This document shows positions 7,904-17,372 of a stretch of 64,000 bases of DNA, piece by piece. A program made the translations under genes and the position numbers. Origin of the DNA: Aestuariirhabdus litorea (lineage in GTDB: Bacteria; Pseudomonadota; Gammaproteobacteria; Pseudomonadales; Aestuariirhabdaceae); contig NZ_QWEZ01000001.1 in assembly GCF_003864255.1 (NCBI RefSeq), forward strand, positions 124,001 to 188,000, written 5' to 3'. Each line of letters starts with the position of its first letter. Within the stretch, counting starts at the first letter, position 1. The notes beneath the pieces were generated by a model. That model saw nothing but the letters and a program-made list of their open reading frames with translations. It was not told the DNA's origin and ran no database searches.

Positions 7904-9604
7904 GTGGCTAAACGAGTTGTTGTAGATCCGGTAACACGTATTGAGGGTCACCTGCGCATCGACGTTGAGGTGGAAGGGGGCAAAGTCAGCAAGGCCTGGT
8001 CTTCCGGCCAGATGTGGCGCGGCATCGAGACCATTCTCAAGGGCCGCGACCCCCGCGATGCCTGGGCCTATACCCAGCGCATCTGTGGTGTCTGCACCAC
8101 GGTTCACGCCCTCACCTCGGTGCGTGCGGTCGAGAACGCCCTGGGGCTGGAAGTGCCCAAGAACGCACAGTACATCCGTAACATCCTGCTGGCGGCCCAC
8201 GCCATCCACGACCACATTGTGCACTTTTACCACCTCTCCGCCCTGGATTGGGTGGATATCGTCTCTGCCCTCAAGGCGGATCCGGTGCAGGCGGCCAAGC
8301 TGGCCGAAAGCCTCTCCTCCTGGAAGGGCAACAGCGTCCATGAGCTCAGGGCGGTGCAGGAAAAACTGAAGAGTTTTGTGGCCAGCGGCCAGCTGGGTAT
8401 CTTTGCCAATGGTTATTGGGGTCACCCCTCCATGACCCTGCCCCCCGAGGTCAACCTGATCGCTGCAGCTCATTACCTGCAGGCGCTGGAGATCCAGCGC
8501 GAGGCCAACCGCATCGTCACCATCGTCGGCAGTAAAACCCCCCATGTGCAGAATCTCTGCGTGGGCGGGGTGACCAACTCCATCAACCTCGACAGCCAGG
8601 GTGTGTTCAATATGGAGCGCCTGATGTACATCCGTTCGCTGATCGACAAGATGGACGACTTCGTGCAGAACGCCTACCTGGTGGATGTCTCCATCGTGGG
8701 CGGTTTCTACGCCGACTGGACCGGCTACGGCGCCGGCGTCACCGATTACCTCTGTGTGCCGGAGATGGCGCTGGACAGCAAGGGCACCTCCTTCGCCCTG
8801 CCCGGTGGTTACATCACCGGCGGTGACCTTAGCACCTTCAAGCCGATCACCTCCTTCCAGGATGAGTTCTTTATCAAGGGGGTCAAGGAGAGCTCCAAGC
8901 ACTCCTGGTACCACGGCGACGACGCCCTCCACCCCTGGGAAGGGGAGACCGAGCCCAACTACGACGACTTCAACGACGAGGGTCAGTACTCCTGGATCAA
9001 GTCCCCCACCTTCTACGACAAGCCGGCCCAGGTGGGTCCTCTGGCCAACGTGCTGTGCCTGGCCGCCTCCGGTCACGAGTCTACCCTCAAGCACCTCAAC
9101 TTCGTGCTCGACACCGCCAGCAGTGTGGCCGGTGCCAAGGTGGGTGTGGGTGCGCTGCACTCCACCATCGGCCGTCACGCCGCCCGCGCGGTTCGCTGTG
9201 CGGTGTTGCAGGATGAGATCAAGCAGCAGTGGCAGAACCTGGTGGATAACATCGGCAGCGGTGACACCGATACCTTCAACCAGCCGGTCTTCCCCAAGGG
9301 AGAGATCCGTGGCGTTGGTTTCCACGAAGCCCCCCGCGGCGTGCTCTCCCACTGGGTGGTGATCAAGGATGGCAAGATCGATAACTACCAGGCGGTGGTG
9401 CCCAGCACCTGGAACGCCGGTCCGCGCAACCAAAACGATGTGCCCGGACCCTACGAGGCCTCCCTGCTGGGCAATCCGGTTGCCGATCCCGACAAGCCGC
9501 TGGAGGTGCTGCGCACCGTGCACAGCTTTGACCCCTGCATCGCCTGTGCGATCCACCTGGTCGATACCGAGAACGATTCCACTGTGACGGTTAAAGCGCT
9601 GTAA
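7904..9604 (+). CDS. hybC: Uptake [NiFe] hydrogenase large subunit HybC
   Basis: The 566-residue catalytic subunit starts at GTG behind CAGGAGAG. The N-terminal nickel motif is RICGVCTTVH (Cys61, Cys64, His68). The C-terminal motif DPCIACAIH (Cys545, Cys548, His551) is followed by a 15-residue tail that HybD should remove after nickel insertion. Length matches E. coli HybC (567 residues). It has no export signal and should ride through Tat with HybO. An 80-base gap separates it from hybB, with no terminator seen. Confidence 0.94.
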   Translation: MAKRVVVDPVTRIEGHLRIDVEVEGGKVSKAWSSGQMWRGIETILKGRDPRDAWAYTQRICGVCTTVHALTSVRAVENALGLEVPKNAQYIRNILLAAHAIHDHIVHFYHLSALDWVDIVSALKADPVQAAKLAESLSSWKGNSVHELRAVQEKLKSFVASGQLGIFANGYWGHPSMTLPPEVNLIAAAHYLQALEIQREANRIVTIVGSKTPHVQNLCVGGVTNSINLDSQGVFNMERLMYIRSLIDKMDDFVQNAYLVDVSIVGGFYADWTGYGAGVTDYLCVPEMALDSKGTSFALPGGYITGGDLSTFKPITSFQDEFFIKGVKESSKHSWYHGDDALHPWEGETEPNYDDFNDEGQYSWIKSPTFYDKPAQVGPLANVLCLAASGHESTLKHLNFVLDTASSVAGAKVGVGALHSTIGRHAARAVRCAVLQDEIKQQWQNLVDNIGSGDTDTFNQPVFPKGEIRGVGFHEAPRGVLSHWVVIKDGKIDNYQAVVPSTWNAGPRNQNDVPGPYEASLLGNPVADPDKPLEVLRTVHSFDPCIACAIHLVDTENDSTVTVKAL

Positions 9605-9621
9605 ACAAGTGAGGTAACAAG

Positions 9622-10116
9622 ATGACGATTTTGGTACTTGGGGTAGGTAATATCCTGCTCACCGACGAGGGAGTAGGCGTTCGTGTCGTCGAAGCACTGG
9701 AGAGTCGATATCAATTTTCGCCTGATGTCGATCTGGTGGATGGCGGCACGGCCGGTATGGAGTTGTTGGACACCATAGCCAGCCGCGATCACGTCATACT
9801 GATCGATGCGGTCCACACCGGCGATGCCCCCGGTACCCTTGTTACCCTGCGGGATGATGAGGTGCCGGCGCTGTTTCGGCAGAAGATATCGCCCCACCAG
9901 CTGGGGATCTCCGACCTGCTGGCGATCATGTCGCTGACCGGCGAGATGCCCAACCACTTTACCCTGTTCGGGGTGACCCCCATCTCCATGGAGACCGGCG
10001 TTACCCTGACCCCCGAGGTCAACGCCCTGCTGGAGCAGATGGTGCAGTTGTGCCTCGACGAGCTTGAGCGGCTCGGGGTCACGGCGACCCCGCTTCCCCA
10101 GTGCGCGGTGGGCTAA
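9622..10116 (+). CDS. hybD: Hydrogenase maturation endopeptidase HybD/HupD
   Basis: The 164-residue protein has the family start VLGVGNILLTDEGVG and the nickel-sensing residues Glu16, Asp62 and His92, which match the three metal ligands known in E. coli HybD. It trims the C-terminal tail of HybC after the Ni-Fe(CN)2CO centre is complete. The gene follows hybC by 17 bases and has a GAGG ribosome site. HupV has no tail, so HybC is the only substrate in this window. Confidence 0.92.
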   Translation: MTILVLGVGNILLTDEGVGVRVVEALESRYQFSPDVDLVDGGTAGMELLDTIASRDHVILIDAVHTGDAPGTLVTLRDDEVPALFRQKISPHQLGISDLLAIMSLTGEMPNHFTLFGVTPISMETGVTLTPEVNALLEQMVQLCLDELERLGVTATPLPQCAVG

Positions 10117-10120
10117 GCCG

Positions 10121-10396
10121 ATGTGCCTCGGTGTGCCCTCAAAAATAGTCGCCATCAATGACCTGATGGCCACCGTCGAAGCCTATGGCCAGCGGCGGGA
10201 TGTGAGCCTGATCCTGATGAACGAGCCGGTGTCCCTGGGCGACTACGTACTGATTCAGGTGGGTAATTTTGCGGTTGAAAAAATTGAGCCGGCGCGTGCC
10301 CGCGAGGCCCTTGAGTTTATGGCGGGCATCAATCTCGACCCCGAGCCGGTGGTCGCCAACGAACCAACCGGTTCTTCAGAGCGAGGCTGTATCTGA
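10121..10396 (+). CDS. hybG: HypC/HybG-family maturation chaperone, operon-specific copy
   Basis: The ATG at 10121 gives a 91-residue protein beginning MCLGVPSKIVAI. The essential Cys2 of HypC proteins follows the initiator Met, which fixes the start; longer in-frame extensions would bury it. HypC-type proteins carry the Fe(CN)2CO unit with HypD and dock on the large subunit precursor. This is the first of two such genes (the other is at 17121). Its place after the protease suggests dedication to HybC, like HybG or HupF. It overlaps hybE (TGATG). Confidence 0.85.
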   Translation: MCLGVPSKIVAINDLMATVEAYGQRRDVSLILMNEPVSLGDYVLIQVGNFAVEKIEPARAREALEFMAGINLDPEPVVANEPTGSSERGCI

Positions 10397-10869
10397 TGAG
10401 TGATCAACATCCGGGGTTTTCCCTCAACCCCTCACCGGTGCTGGAAAAGGTTTTCAACGAGGTGCTGGAGCAGCGCATGCAGGATATGCCGCTGATCAAC
10501 CGTCGGGTAGCGGTGGAGGCGGTGGGGTTCGAAGAGTGGGAGGGGCACTGGCTCGGCGTCCTGATTACCCCCTGGTTTATCAATCTGCTACTGCTGCGCA
10601 AGGACGGCTCCCCCTGGCCGCAGCTGGAGCTGGGCAAGGGTAACGAGATCAATATCGCCTTCCCCCAGGGGGTCTACCGCTTTAGCCCGCGGGAGGAGAC
10701 GGGGGTTGGTCGCTACCTCTGCTGCTCGCTGATGTCACCCCTGCAGGAGATCAAGAGCCACGAGGAGGCGCGCGGCCTGGCACTGGATGTGATGCGGGTG
10801 ATTCGTCAGCTGCCAGTGGTTCAACTCGACAGCCAGGACGCTGCACAGACCACCGCCTGCCGGGCCTGA
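10396..10869 (+). CDS. hybE: [NiFe] hydrogenase assembly chaperone, HybE family
   Basis: The 157-residue protein matches the HybE/HupJ domain: an N-terminal helix (VLEKVFNEVLEQRMQDMPLI), then VGFEEWEGHWLGVLITPWF and FPQGVYRF. No CxxC pair is present, so it lacks the rubredoxin module fused to some HupJ proteins. HybE helps hold immature hydrogenase until cofactor insertion and Tat export. It is coupled to the HypC-like gene upstream by a TGATG overlap and lies 13 bases before hupK. Confidence 0.85.
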   Translation: MSDQHPGFSLNPSPVLEKVFNEVLEQRMQDMPLINRRVAVEAVGFEEWEGHWLGVLITPWFINLLLLRKDGSPWPQLELGKGNEINIAFPQGVYRFSPREETGVGRYLCCSLMSPLQEIKSHEEARGLALDVMRVIRQLPVVQLDSQDAAQTTACRA

Positions 10870-10882
10870 TCCGGAGGCCGCT

Positions 10883-11989
10883 GTGATCGAGGGTAAATTA
10901 CGCATCCTGCTTCGCTGTCGCGAGGAGCGGGTGGGCTCGGTCGAAATCATCTCTACCCGTCCGCAGATATCGGGGCGCTTGCTGGAGGGGGATCGGGTTT
11001 CCCAGGCACTTTCCAAGGTGCCGGTGATCTACAGCCTGTGCCGGCAGGCGCAGTCGCTGGCGGCGACGCTGGCGCAGGGCGCCATCGAGGGGGGTGAACC
11101 GCCTCCGGGCCTCATCCAGCAAGCCCGGCTGGAGGCGCTGCAGGAGCACCTGTGGCGTTTCTTTATCGATCTGCCCGTTACCCTGGGCAAAGTACCTCTG
11201 CTTTCCCCTTTTGCCCCGATTCGACAGCAGATCTTGCAACAGATCAAGGCGCTGGATGCCGCTCCCCTTTACAATGCACCGCTTCCCTGGTGGCAGGCGC
11301 TTCGGGAGGCCGTCGAAGGCGGACTGCTGGAGTACCGGTTGGCCGACTGCTGTGGCCAGGGGCTGACCCATTGGCAGCAGTGGCTGGCCAGCAGCCGTGC
11401 TCCCCTTGGGGATATGCTACGGTGTCTAGGCGAGTGCTTGCCAACCGCGGAAGCCCCAATTCTTATGCAGCCGAGCCTTATGGGCCTGGACGCGGACGCT
11501 CTGCCCGAGCTGGTGACCCTGCTGGAGAGCCACGAGGGGTATGGCGCCCAGCCCTGGCTGGCGGGGGGACACCCCGAAGCCGGGGCGATCGTGCGTCACC
11601 GGGATCATCCTCTGGTGTCGGCCCTGCGAGGGCAGGGGGCCCTGGTGTTGGCGCGGTTGGTGGCGCGCCTGCTGGAGATCGACCGCCTGCTGGATCCTGC
11701 CCAGGCCCTGGCGATGGGCAGCTTTGCCCGTGGCGAGGATGGGGCGGCCGGTTGGGTGGAAACCGCCCGTGGAATCCTGCTCCATCGGCTTGAAATTCGT
11801 CAGGGACGGGTGCACCGTTATCAGGTGGTGGCCCCCACCGAATGGAACTTTCATCCCGAGGGGCCGCTGGTACAGGCGGTGCTGGCGTTGCCGGCGGCTA
11901 ATCTCGAGCGTCTGCGCCAGCAGGTGCAGTTGATCGGCCTGTCGCTCGACCCCTGTGTCGGTTTTGAGGTAGAGGTGTGTAATGCATGA
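10883..11989 (+). CDS. hupK: Hydrogenase large-subunit-like maturation protein HupK (HoxV)
   Basis: The 368-residue protein starts at GTG behind GGAGG. It resembles a shrunken hydrogenase large subunit: the C-terminal part reads GRVHRYQVVAPTEWNFHPEGP and ends [16 protein letters not shown]. Only the first Cys of the DPCxxC motif survives, and the N-terminal RxCGxC motif is gone. HupK/HoxV is thought to act as a scaffold for the Fe(CN)2CO unit. E. coli hyb operons lack it, so its presence marks this as a mixed hup/hyb cluster. It overlaps hypA by 8 bases. Confidence 0.8.
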   Translation: MIEGKLRILLRCREERVGSVEIISTRPQISGRLLEGDRVSQALSKVPVIYSLCRQAQSLAATLAQGAIEGGEPPPGLIQQARLEALQEHLWRFFIDLPVTLGKVPLLSPFAPIRQQILQQIKALDAAPLYNAPLPWWQALREAVEGGLLEYRLADCCGQGLTHWQQWLASSRAPLGDMLRCLGECLPTAEAPILMQPSLMGLDADALPELVTLLESHEGYGAQPWLAGGHPEAGAIVRHRDHPLVSALRGQGALVLARLVARLLEIDRLLDPAQALAMGSFARGEDGAAGWVETARGILLHRLEIRQGRVHRYQVVAPTEWNFHPEGPLVQAVLALPAANLERLRQQVQLIGLSLDPCVGFEVEVCNA

Positions 11990-12323
11990 GATGTCGCTGG
12001 CCGAAGGGGTTGTTCAAATCCTGGAGGAGTACGCCGATAAGCAGGGCTTTGCGCGGGTCAAGACCGTGTGGCTGGAGATTGGCCGGCTCTCCAATGTGGA
12101 GGTGGACTCCATGCGCTTTTGCTTCGAGGCGGTCTGCCGGGGCACCCTCGCCGAGGGGGCGCAGCTGGAGGTGATTGAAACTCCCGGGCGAGGTTACTGC
12201 CTGGACTGTTTTCAGAGTGTTGAACATAACGCCCGTTTCGACCCCTGTCCGCTGTGCAGCGGCTACAAGGTGCAGGCCACCGAGGGAACTGAGATGCGGG
12301 TCAAAGAGCTGGAAGTGGAGTAG
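11982..12323 (+). CDS. hypA: Nickel-insertion protein HypA
   Basis: This 113-residue protein begins [11 protein letters not shown], with the conserved nickel-binding His2. A structural zinc site uses two pairs, CLDC and CPLC, in the C-terminal half. HypA delivers nickel to the large subunit together with the GTPase HypB, encoded 5 bases downstream. Overlap with hupK and the short gap to hypB indicate one operon. Confidence 0.93.
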   Translation: MHEMSLAEGVVQILEEYADKQGFARVKTVWLEIGRLSNVEVDSMRFCFEAVCRGTLAEGAQLEVIETPGRGYCLDCFQSVEHNARFDPCPLCSGYKVQATEGTEMRVKELEVE

Positions 12324-12328
12324 AGACG

Positions 12329-13333
12329 ATGTGTACTACCTGTGGCTGCGCGAGCGGCGAAACCCGAGTGGAGGGTGCCGATCTGCACCCCCATCAAGAG
12401 TCCCATTCCCACGCGCACCATTCCCACGCGGGTCATCACCACCATGGGCCGGATGGTCACAGCCACTCCCATAGTCACTCCCACGCACGGATTGCCCCCA
12501 AGGCGCACCCGGTGGGTGGTGAGACCCCCTTTACTCCGGCCGATAATGGTCGCGATCTGCACTATGGCAAGGGTGCTGCCCACGCGCACGCCCCGGGCTT
12601 GAGCCAGTCGCGGATGGTGCAGATTGAGCAGGATATCCTCGGCAAGAATGATCGCTATGCGGCGATTAACCGCGCCCGCCTGCAGGGCCAGAGCCTGTTG
12701 TCGATCAACCTGGTTTCCAGCCCCGGCTCGGGCAAGACGACCCTGCTGACCCGCACCATTGAGGACCTGCGTGAGCGCTGTGCCATCGCGGTGATCGAGG
12801 GCGATCAGCAGACCGCCAACGACGCTGAGCGCATCCGGGCGACCGGAGCCAGTGCGGTGCAGATCAACACCGGCAAGGGCTGCCACCTCGATGCGCACAT
12901 GGTGGGCCATGCCCTGGACAAGCTGGAGCTGGAGGCCCTCGACTTGCTGATGATTGAAAACGTCGGCAACCTGGTGTGTCCTGCCGCCTTCGACCTGGGA
13001 GAGGCCCACCGGGTGGCGATTCTCTCGGTCACCGAGGGTGAAGACAAACCGGTCAAATACCCCGATATGTTCAGTGGCGCGGAGCTGATGCTGCTCAACA
13101 AGGTGGACCTGCTGCCCCACCTCAACTTTGATGTGGAGGCTTGCATCGCCAGCGCTCGCAAGGTGAACCCGGCCATAGAGGTAATCCAGTGCTCCGCCAC
13201 CAGCGGCGAGGGGATGAGCGCCTGGTACCAGTGGATCGCCGAGCGCCAGCAGGCGATGATCCAGCGCGAAATCGATGCCCTTGAGGCGCGGCTTGGCGGC
13301 CTCAAGCAGAAGCAGCAGAAGCTGTCACTCTGA
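12329..13333 (+). CDS. hypB: Hydrogenase nickel GTPase HypB with His-rich metal store
   Basis: The 334-residue protein has three parts: an N-terminal CxxCGC nickel motif (MCTTCGC), a His-rich stretch (17 His among residues 20-60, with HSHSHSHSH runs), and a SIMIBI GTPase domain with P-loop [19 protein letters not shown] and NKVDLLP. The His-rich stretch suggests nickel storage, useful because no nickel transporter is encoded nearby. A short glutamine/lysine-rich C-terminal tail follows. The stop codon overlaps the start of hupR (TGATG). Confidence 0.94.
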   Translation: MCTTCGCASGETRVEGADLHPHQESHSHAHHSHAGHHHHGPDGHSHSHSHSHARIAPKAHPVGGETPFTPADNGRDLHYGKGAAHAHAPGLSQSRMVQIEQDILGKNDRYAAINRARLQGQSLLSINLVSSPGSGKTTLLTRTIEDLRERCAIAVIEGDQQTANDAERIRATGASAVQINTGKGCHLDAHMVGHALDKLELEALDLLMIENVGNLVCPAAFDLGEAHRVAILSVTEGEDKPVKYPDMFSGAELMLLNKVDLLPHLNFDVEACIASARKVNPAIEVIQCSATSGEGMSAWYQWIAERQQAMIQREIDALEARLGGLKQKQQKLSL

Positions 13334-14787
13334 TGCCGGTACCCTTAGATCGGCCCCGGGTGCTGGTCGTCGATGACGAGCAGCGCTCCATCGAAACCAT
13401 CGCCCGCATCCTCGATGACGAGTTCGAAGTGGTGACCGCCAGCAGCGCCGATGAGGGGGAGCGCCTGCTGGCGCAGGACCCCTGCCAGGTAATCCTCTGC
13501 GACCAGCGCATGCCGGGTCGGAGCGGGGTCGACTTTCTCGCCGGTGTGCGACAGCAGCACCCGCAAACCCTGCGCATCATCATCTCCGGCTACACCGACG
13601 CCGACAAGATCATCCAGGCGATCAATGAGAGCGGTATCTACCACTACATCACCAAGCCCTGGCACCCTGATGCCCTGATCCTGACCGTGCGCAATGCCGC
13701 GCGCCTCTACCAGCTGCAGCAGGAGAACCGCTTGTTGGCCCAGGAGATGCGCTTCTCCTCGGAGCAGTTCGACGATTACTTGCAGCGCCAGCGCAGCGAG
13801 CTGAAGCAGCAGTTTCATTTTGACCGCATCCTGCGGGGCGAACACAGCAGCATGAACGCCCTCTGCGACCAGGTGGCGCAACTGGCCCCCTTCGACATCT
13901 CTGTGCTGGTGCAGGGGGAATCGGGTACCGGCAAGGAGCTGCTGGCGCGGGCGATCCATTACAACAGCGCCCGCGCAGAGCAGCCCTTTGTGGTGGAAAA
14001 CTGCGGTGCCATGCACGATGAGCTGCTTTCCAGCGAGCTGTTCGGGCACCGCAAGGGGGCCTTCACCGGCGCCGTCAACGACCACGTTGGCCTGTTTGAG
14101 CAAGCCAACGGTGGCACTATCTTTCTCGACGAGATCGGCGACATATCCCCCGCTTTCCAGGTCAAGCTGCTGAGGGTATTGCAGGAGAGGGAGATTCGTC
14201 CCCTGGGTGCAGCCCAGAGCCGCAAGGTGGATGTACGGGTGGTCGCCGCCACCAATCTCGACCTGCAGGAGGAGGTGAGGGTGGGTCGCTTCAGGGCCGA
14301 TCTCTACTATCGCCTCGCCTCGGTGTCCCTGCAGGTGCCGCCGCTGCGCGACCGTGACGGGGATATCGTTCTGATTGCCAACAACCTGCTGCGGGAAGCT
14401 TCCCAGCGGTTTAACCGACCGGTACGGGGCTTCAGCGCCGAGGTGCTGCACTGCTTCAGCCGCTACCACTGGCCCGGTAACGTGCGTGAGCTGCAAAACG
14501 AGGTACAGCGCATGCTGGTGATGTCACAACAGGAGGTGATCGGAGCTGAGCTGCTGGCTCCCCATATCGTGCGCGAAGCGGAGCAGGCGAGTGAGGAGCA
14601 GGGAGAGAGCCTGCCAGAGACCGAGTCCCATGGGTTGCGCTCGCAGGTGGAGGCGCTGGAGGCGAAGCTGATTCGCCAGGCGCTCCGGCGTCATCAGGGC
14701 AACAAGAGCCAGGTGGCGGACGAGTTGGGGCTGTCGCGAGTTGGTCTGCGCAACAAGATGGACCGTTACGGTCTGGGTGAGGGCTGA
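13333..14787 (+). CDS. hupR: NtrC-family response regulator of hydrogenase genes (HupR/HoxA)
   Basis: The 484-residue activator has a receiver domain (Asp57 in LCDQRMPG), a sigma-54 AAA+ domain and a Fis-type helix-turn-helix (HQGNKSQVADELGLSRVGL). The Walker A is GESGTGKE, the sigma-54 contact loop GAFTGA is intact, and GNVRELQNEV is present. It should be controlled by HupT and activate the promoter at 4397. In HupR/HoxA systems the unphosphorylated form activates; whether that holds here cannot be read from sequence. It sits inside the hyp operon, between hypB and hypF. Confidence 0.9.
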   Translation: MPVPLDRPRVLVVDDEQRSIETIARILDDEFEVVTASSADEGERLLAQDPCQVILCDQRMPGRSGVDFLAGVRQQHPQTLRIIISGYTDADKIIQAINESGIYHYITKPWHPDALILTVRNAARLYQLQQENRLLAQEMRFSSEQFDDYLQRQRSELKQQFHFDRILRGEHSSMNALCDQVAQLAPFDISVLVQGESGTGKELLARAIHYNSARAEQPFVVENCGAMHDELLSSELFGHRKGAFTGAVNDHVGLFEQANGGTIFLDEIGDISPAFQVKLLRVLQEREIRPLGAAQSRKVDVRVVAATNLDLQEEVRVGRFRADLYYRLASVSLQVPPLRDRDGDIVLIANNLLREASQRFNRPVRGFSAEVLHCFSRYHWPGNVRELQNEVQRMLVMSQQEVIGAELLAPHIVREAEQASEEQGESLPETESHGLRSQVEALEAKLIRQALRRHQGNKSQVADELGLSRVGLRNKMDRYGLGEG

Positions 14788-14789
14788 TC

Positions 14790-17096
14790 GTGTCCGGGGT
14801 GGCTCTGTCTCGCCAGCGGCTGCACCTGTCGGTGCTCGGGCTGGTGCAGGGGGTCGGTTTTCGCCCCTTTGTCTATGGCCTGGCTCAGCGCCTGGGGCTG
14901 GATGGCTGGGTGGCCAATGATGGTGAGGGTGTGCAGATTGAGCTGGAGGGTGAGCTCCCCAACCTGCAGCGTTTCCAGCAGCTATTGCATCAGGAGCTTC
15001 CCCCGCTGGCGCTGATCGATCGCTGCGAGGTGGTCGAGCGACCCCTGCAGCCGGAGCGCGGGTTTCGGATTGTCCAGAGCCGTGCCACCGAAGCCAATAC
15101 CTCGGTGGCTGCCGATGCCGCGGTTTGCCCGGACTGCCTGAACGAGCTGTTTGATCCCGCCAACCGGCGTTACCGCTACCCCTTTATCAACTGCACCAAC
15201 TGCGGGCCACGCTACACCATTACCCGGCGCCTGCCCTACGATCGCCCCTATACCTCTATGGCGGAGTTTCAACTCTGCGGTGGCTGCCAGCAGGAGTACG
15301 ACAACCCGAGTGATCGTCGCTTTCACGCCCAACCCAATGCCTGCGCCCGGTGCGGCCCCGAACTGACGCTGGTGGACAGCGCAGGGGAAACGGTCGAGGG
15401 GGACCCCATTGAGAGCACGCTGCGGGCGTTGAGGCGGGGGGATATCCTGGCCATTAAGGGGATCGGCGGCTTTCACCTGGTCTGCGATGCCGACAATAGC
15501 GCGGCGGTCGAGCGGCTGCGAAAGCGTAAGGCGCGGGATGCCAAACCCTTTGCGGTGATGGTCGCCAACCGCGCATCGCTGGAGTCGCTGGTGGAGCTGG
15601 ACGAGGCCAGTGCCCGGCGCCTTGAGTCCAGTGCCGCTCCCATCATGTTGTTGCCGCGGCGGCAGCGGGACAGTACCCGCCTGCTGGCGGAGGGGCTGGC
15701 GCCCGGGCTCGACAGCCTTGGGGTGATGCTGCCCTACTCACCGTTGCACCAGCTGATCTTCTTTGAGGCTGCAGGGCGCCCGACCGATGCCGGCTGGCGC
15801 TCCGAGCCCCAGTCCCTGCGACTGGTGATGACCAGTGCCAACCCGGCGGGTGAACCGCTGGTGATCGACAACGCGGAGGCGCTGGCGCAGCTGGCGGGGT
15901 TCGTGGATGGGCTGCTTCTGCACAACCGTGCGATCGACTGTCGCTGCGACGATTCAGTGGTGCAGGCCGGTACGCCACCGATGGTGGTGCGGCGGGGGCG
16001 CGGCCTGGCGCCGCAAATCCTTCCCCTTATCCCGGAGGGGCCCCCGTTGCTGGCGCTGGGGGGCTGGTTCAAAAACAGTATCTGCCTGGCCAAGCAGCAG
16101 CGCGCCTACGTGTCACCTCATATCGGCGACCTTAATAACGCCAACACCTGCCGTTTCCTGGAGCAGAGCGTCGAGCACATGCGCCGCCTGTTCGCGGTTA
16201 CCCCCGAGGCGGTGGCCTGCGACCTGCACCCCGATTTTTTCAGCACTCGCCTGGCCCAGCAGCTGGCGGAACAGTGGCGGGTGCCGCTGGTGGCGGTGCA
16301 GCACCACCATGCCCATATCGCGGCGGTGATGTCCGAGCACCGCTTGTCCGGGCCTGTACTGGGGCTGGCACTGGACGGGATCGGGCTGGGGGAGGATGGC
16401 AGCGCCTGGGGGGGCGAGTTGCTGTTGCTGGAGGGGGCCGGTTACCAACGCCTGGGGCAGCTGCGATCCCTGCCTCTGCCCGGCGGGGATCGGGCTGCCC
16501 GAGAACCCTGGCGCATCGCTGCCGCCCTGCTCCATCTGCTGGGGCGCAACCAGGAGATCGAATCGCGGCTGCCCTACCCCGGCAGCCCGGTGGTGGCGCA
16601 GATGTTACGGCAGGGGCTCAACTGTCCCCCCACCAGCAGCGCCGGGCGCTGGTTTGACGGGGTGGCGGCCCTGCTGGGCGTCTGCGCCTACAACCAGTTT
16701 GAGGCCCGGGCGGCCATGAGCCTGGAGAGTCTGGCCGCTGGCCGCTGCGACTTCCAGGGGGCTCACCTGCCTGCGCTGGAGAACGGCCAGCTGGACCTGT
16801 TGCCGCTGGTATCGGCGCTGGTGGATGAAGCCGATCCGGTCCGGGGGGCGCAGCGCTTCCATGGCGCGCTGGTGATCGCCCTGGAGCAGTGGGTGATGGA
16901 GGCTGTGCAGGCAACAGGGCTAGAGCGGGTAGCACTGGGGGGCGGATGCTTTCTCAACCGGCTGCTGCGCGAAACCCTCTGCCAGCGCCTTCGGCAGAAC
17001 GGGGTGAAGGTCTATCTGGGCGAGCAGTTGCCCTGTAACGACGCGGGGCTGAGCCTGGGGCAGGCCTGGGTGGCGCGTCAGCGGTTAGCACGTTAA
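14790..17096 (+). CDS. hypF: Carbamoyltransferase HypF
   Basis: The 768-residue protein starts at GTG two bases after hupR. Domains in order: acylphosphatase (LGLVQGVGFRPFVYG), two zinc fingers (CPDC with CTNCGPRY; CGGC with CARCGPE), a YrdC-like ATP-binding domain (KGIGGFHLVCDA) and a Kae1-like carbamoyltransferase domain (VQHHHAHIAAVMSEH, LGGGCFLNRLL). HypF makes the carbamoyl-AMP intermediate and transfers the group to HypE as the source of the cyanide ligands. Full length for the family. Confidence 0.94.
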   Translation: MSGVALSRQRLHLSVLGLVQGVGFRPFVYGLAQRLGLDGWVANDGEGVQIELEGELPNLQRFQQLLHQELPPLALIDRCEVVERPLQPERGFRIVQSRATEANTSVAADAAVCPDCLNELFDPANRRYRYPFINCTNCGPRYTITRRLPYDRPYTSMAEFQLCGGCQQEYDNPSDRRFHAQPNACARCGPELTLVDSAGETVEGDPIESTLRALRRGDILAIKGIGGFHLVCDADNSAAVERLRKRKARDAKPFAVMVANRASLESLVELDEASARRLESSAAPIMLLPRRQRDSTRLLAEGLAPGLDSLGVMLPYSPLHQLIFFEAAGRPTDAGWRSEPQSLRLVMTSANPAGEPLVIDNAEALAQLAGFVDGLLLHNRAIDCRCDDSVVQAGTPPMVVRRGRGLAPQILPLIPEGPPLLALGGWFKNSICLAKQQRAYVSPHIGDLNNANTCRFLEQSVEHMRRLFAVTPEAVACDLHPDFFSTRLAQQLAEQWRVPLVAVQHHHAHIAAVMSEHRLSGPVLGLALDGIGLGEDGSAWGGELLLLEGAGYQRLGQLRSLPLPGGDRAAREPWRIAAALLHLLGRNQEIESRLPYPGSPVVAQMLRQGLNCPPTSSAGRWFDGVAALLGVCAYNQFEARAAMSLESLAAGRCDFQGAHLPALENGQLDLLPLVSALVDEADPVRGAQRFHGALVIALEQWVMEAVQATGLERVALGGGCFLNRLLRETLCQRLRQNGVKVYLGEQLPCNDAGLSLGQAWVARQRLAR

Positions 17097-17120
17097 ACGG
17101 TAGTTAGAGAGGGTAGTGTT

Positions 17121-17372
17121 ATGTGTCTGGCGATCCCGGTAAGGGTGGAAGCCCTTCAGGAAGACGAGATGGCGCTGGTGGATATCGGTGGCATCCGTAA
17201 GTCGGTGTCGATCGCGCTGGTGGAGGATGTGGCGGTGGGGGACTATGTGATCCTCCACGTCGGCTATGCCCTCAACAAGATCGATCCCGAGGAGGCCGAG
17301 CGCACCCTGGCGCTGTTTGCCGAGATGGGTGAGCTGGAGCAGATCGCCTCCGAGGCAGCGGCACAGCTATGA
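17121..17372 (+). CDS. hypC: Hydrogenase maturation chaperone HypC
   Basis: This 83-residue protein begins [12 protein letters not shown], with the essential Cys2. It holds the Fe(CN)2CO precursor together with HypD. It differs clearly from the paralogue at 10121. Its coupling to hypD (ATGA overlap) suggests it is the general-purpose partner, possibly also serving the regulatory hydrogenase. Confidence 0.92.
   Translation: MCLAIPVRVEALQEDEMALVDIGGIRKSVSIALVEDVAVGDYVILHVGYALNKIDPEEAERTLALFAEMGELEQIASEAAAQL

Noticed and set aside
7769-9556. Minus-strand frame of 595 codons opposite hybC
   Set aside because: A mirror of a highly conserved coding frame in GC-rich DNA, rich in His/Val/Gly with no domain; hybC is certain on the + strand.
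10064-10120. Upstream extension of the HypC-like gene at 10121
   Set aside because: It would bury the catalytic Cys2 and overlaps the end of hybD.
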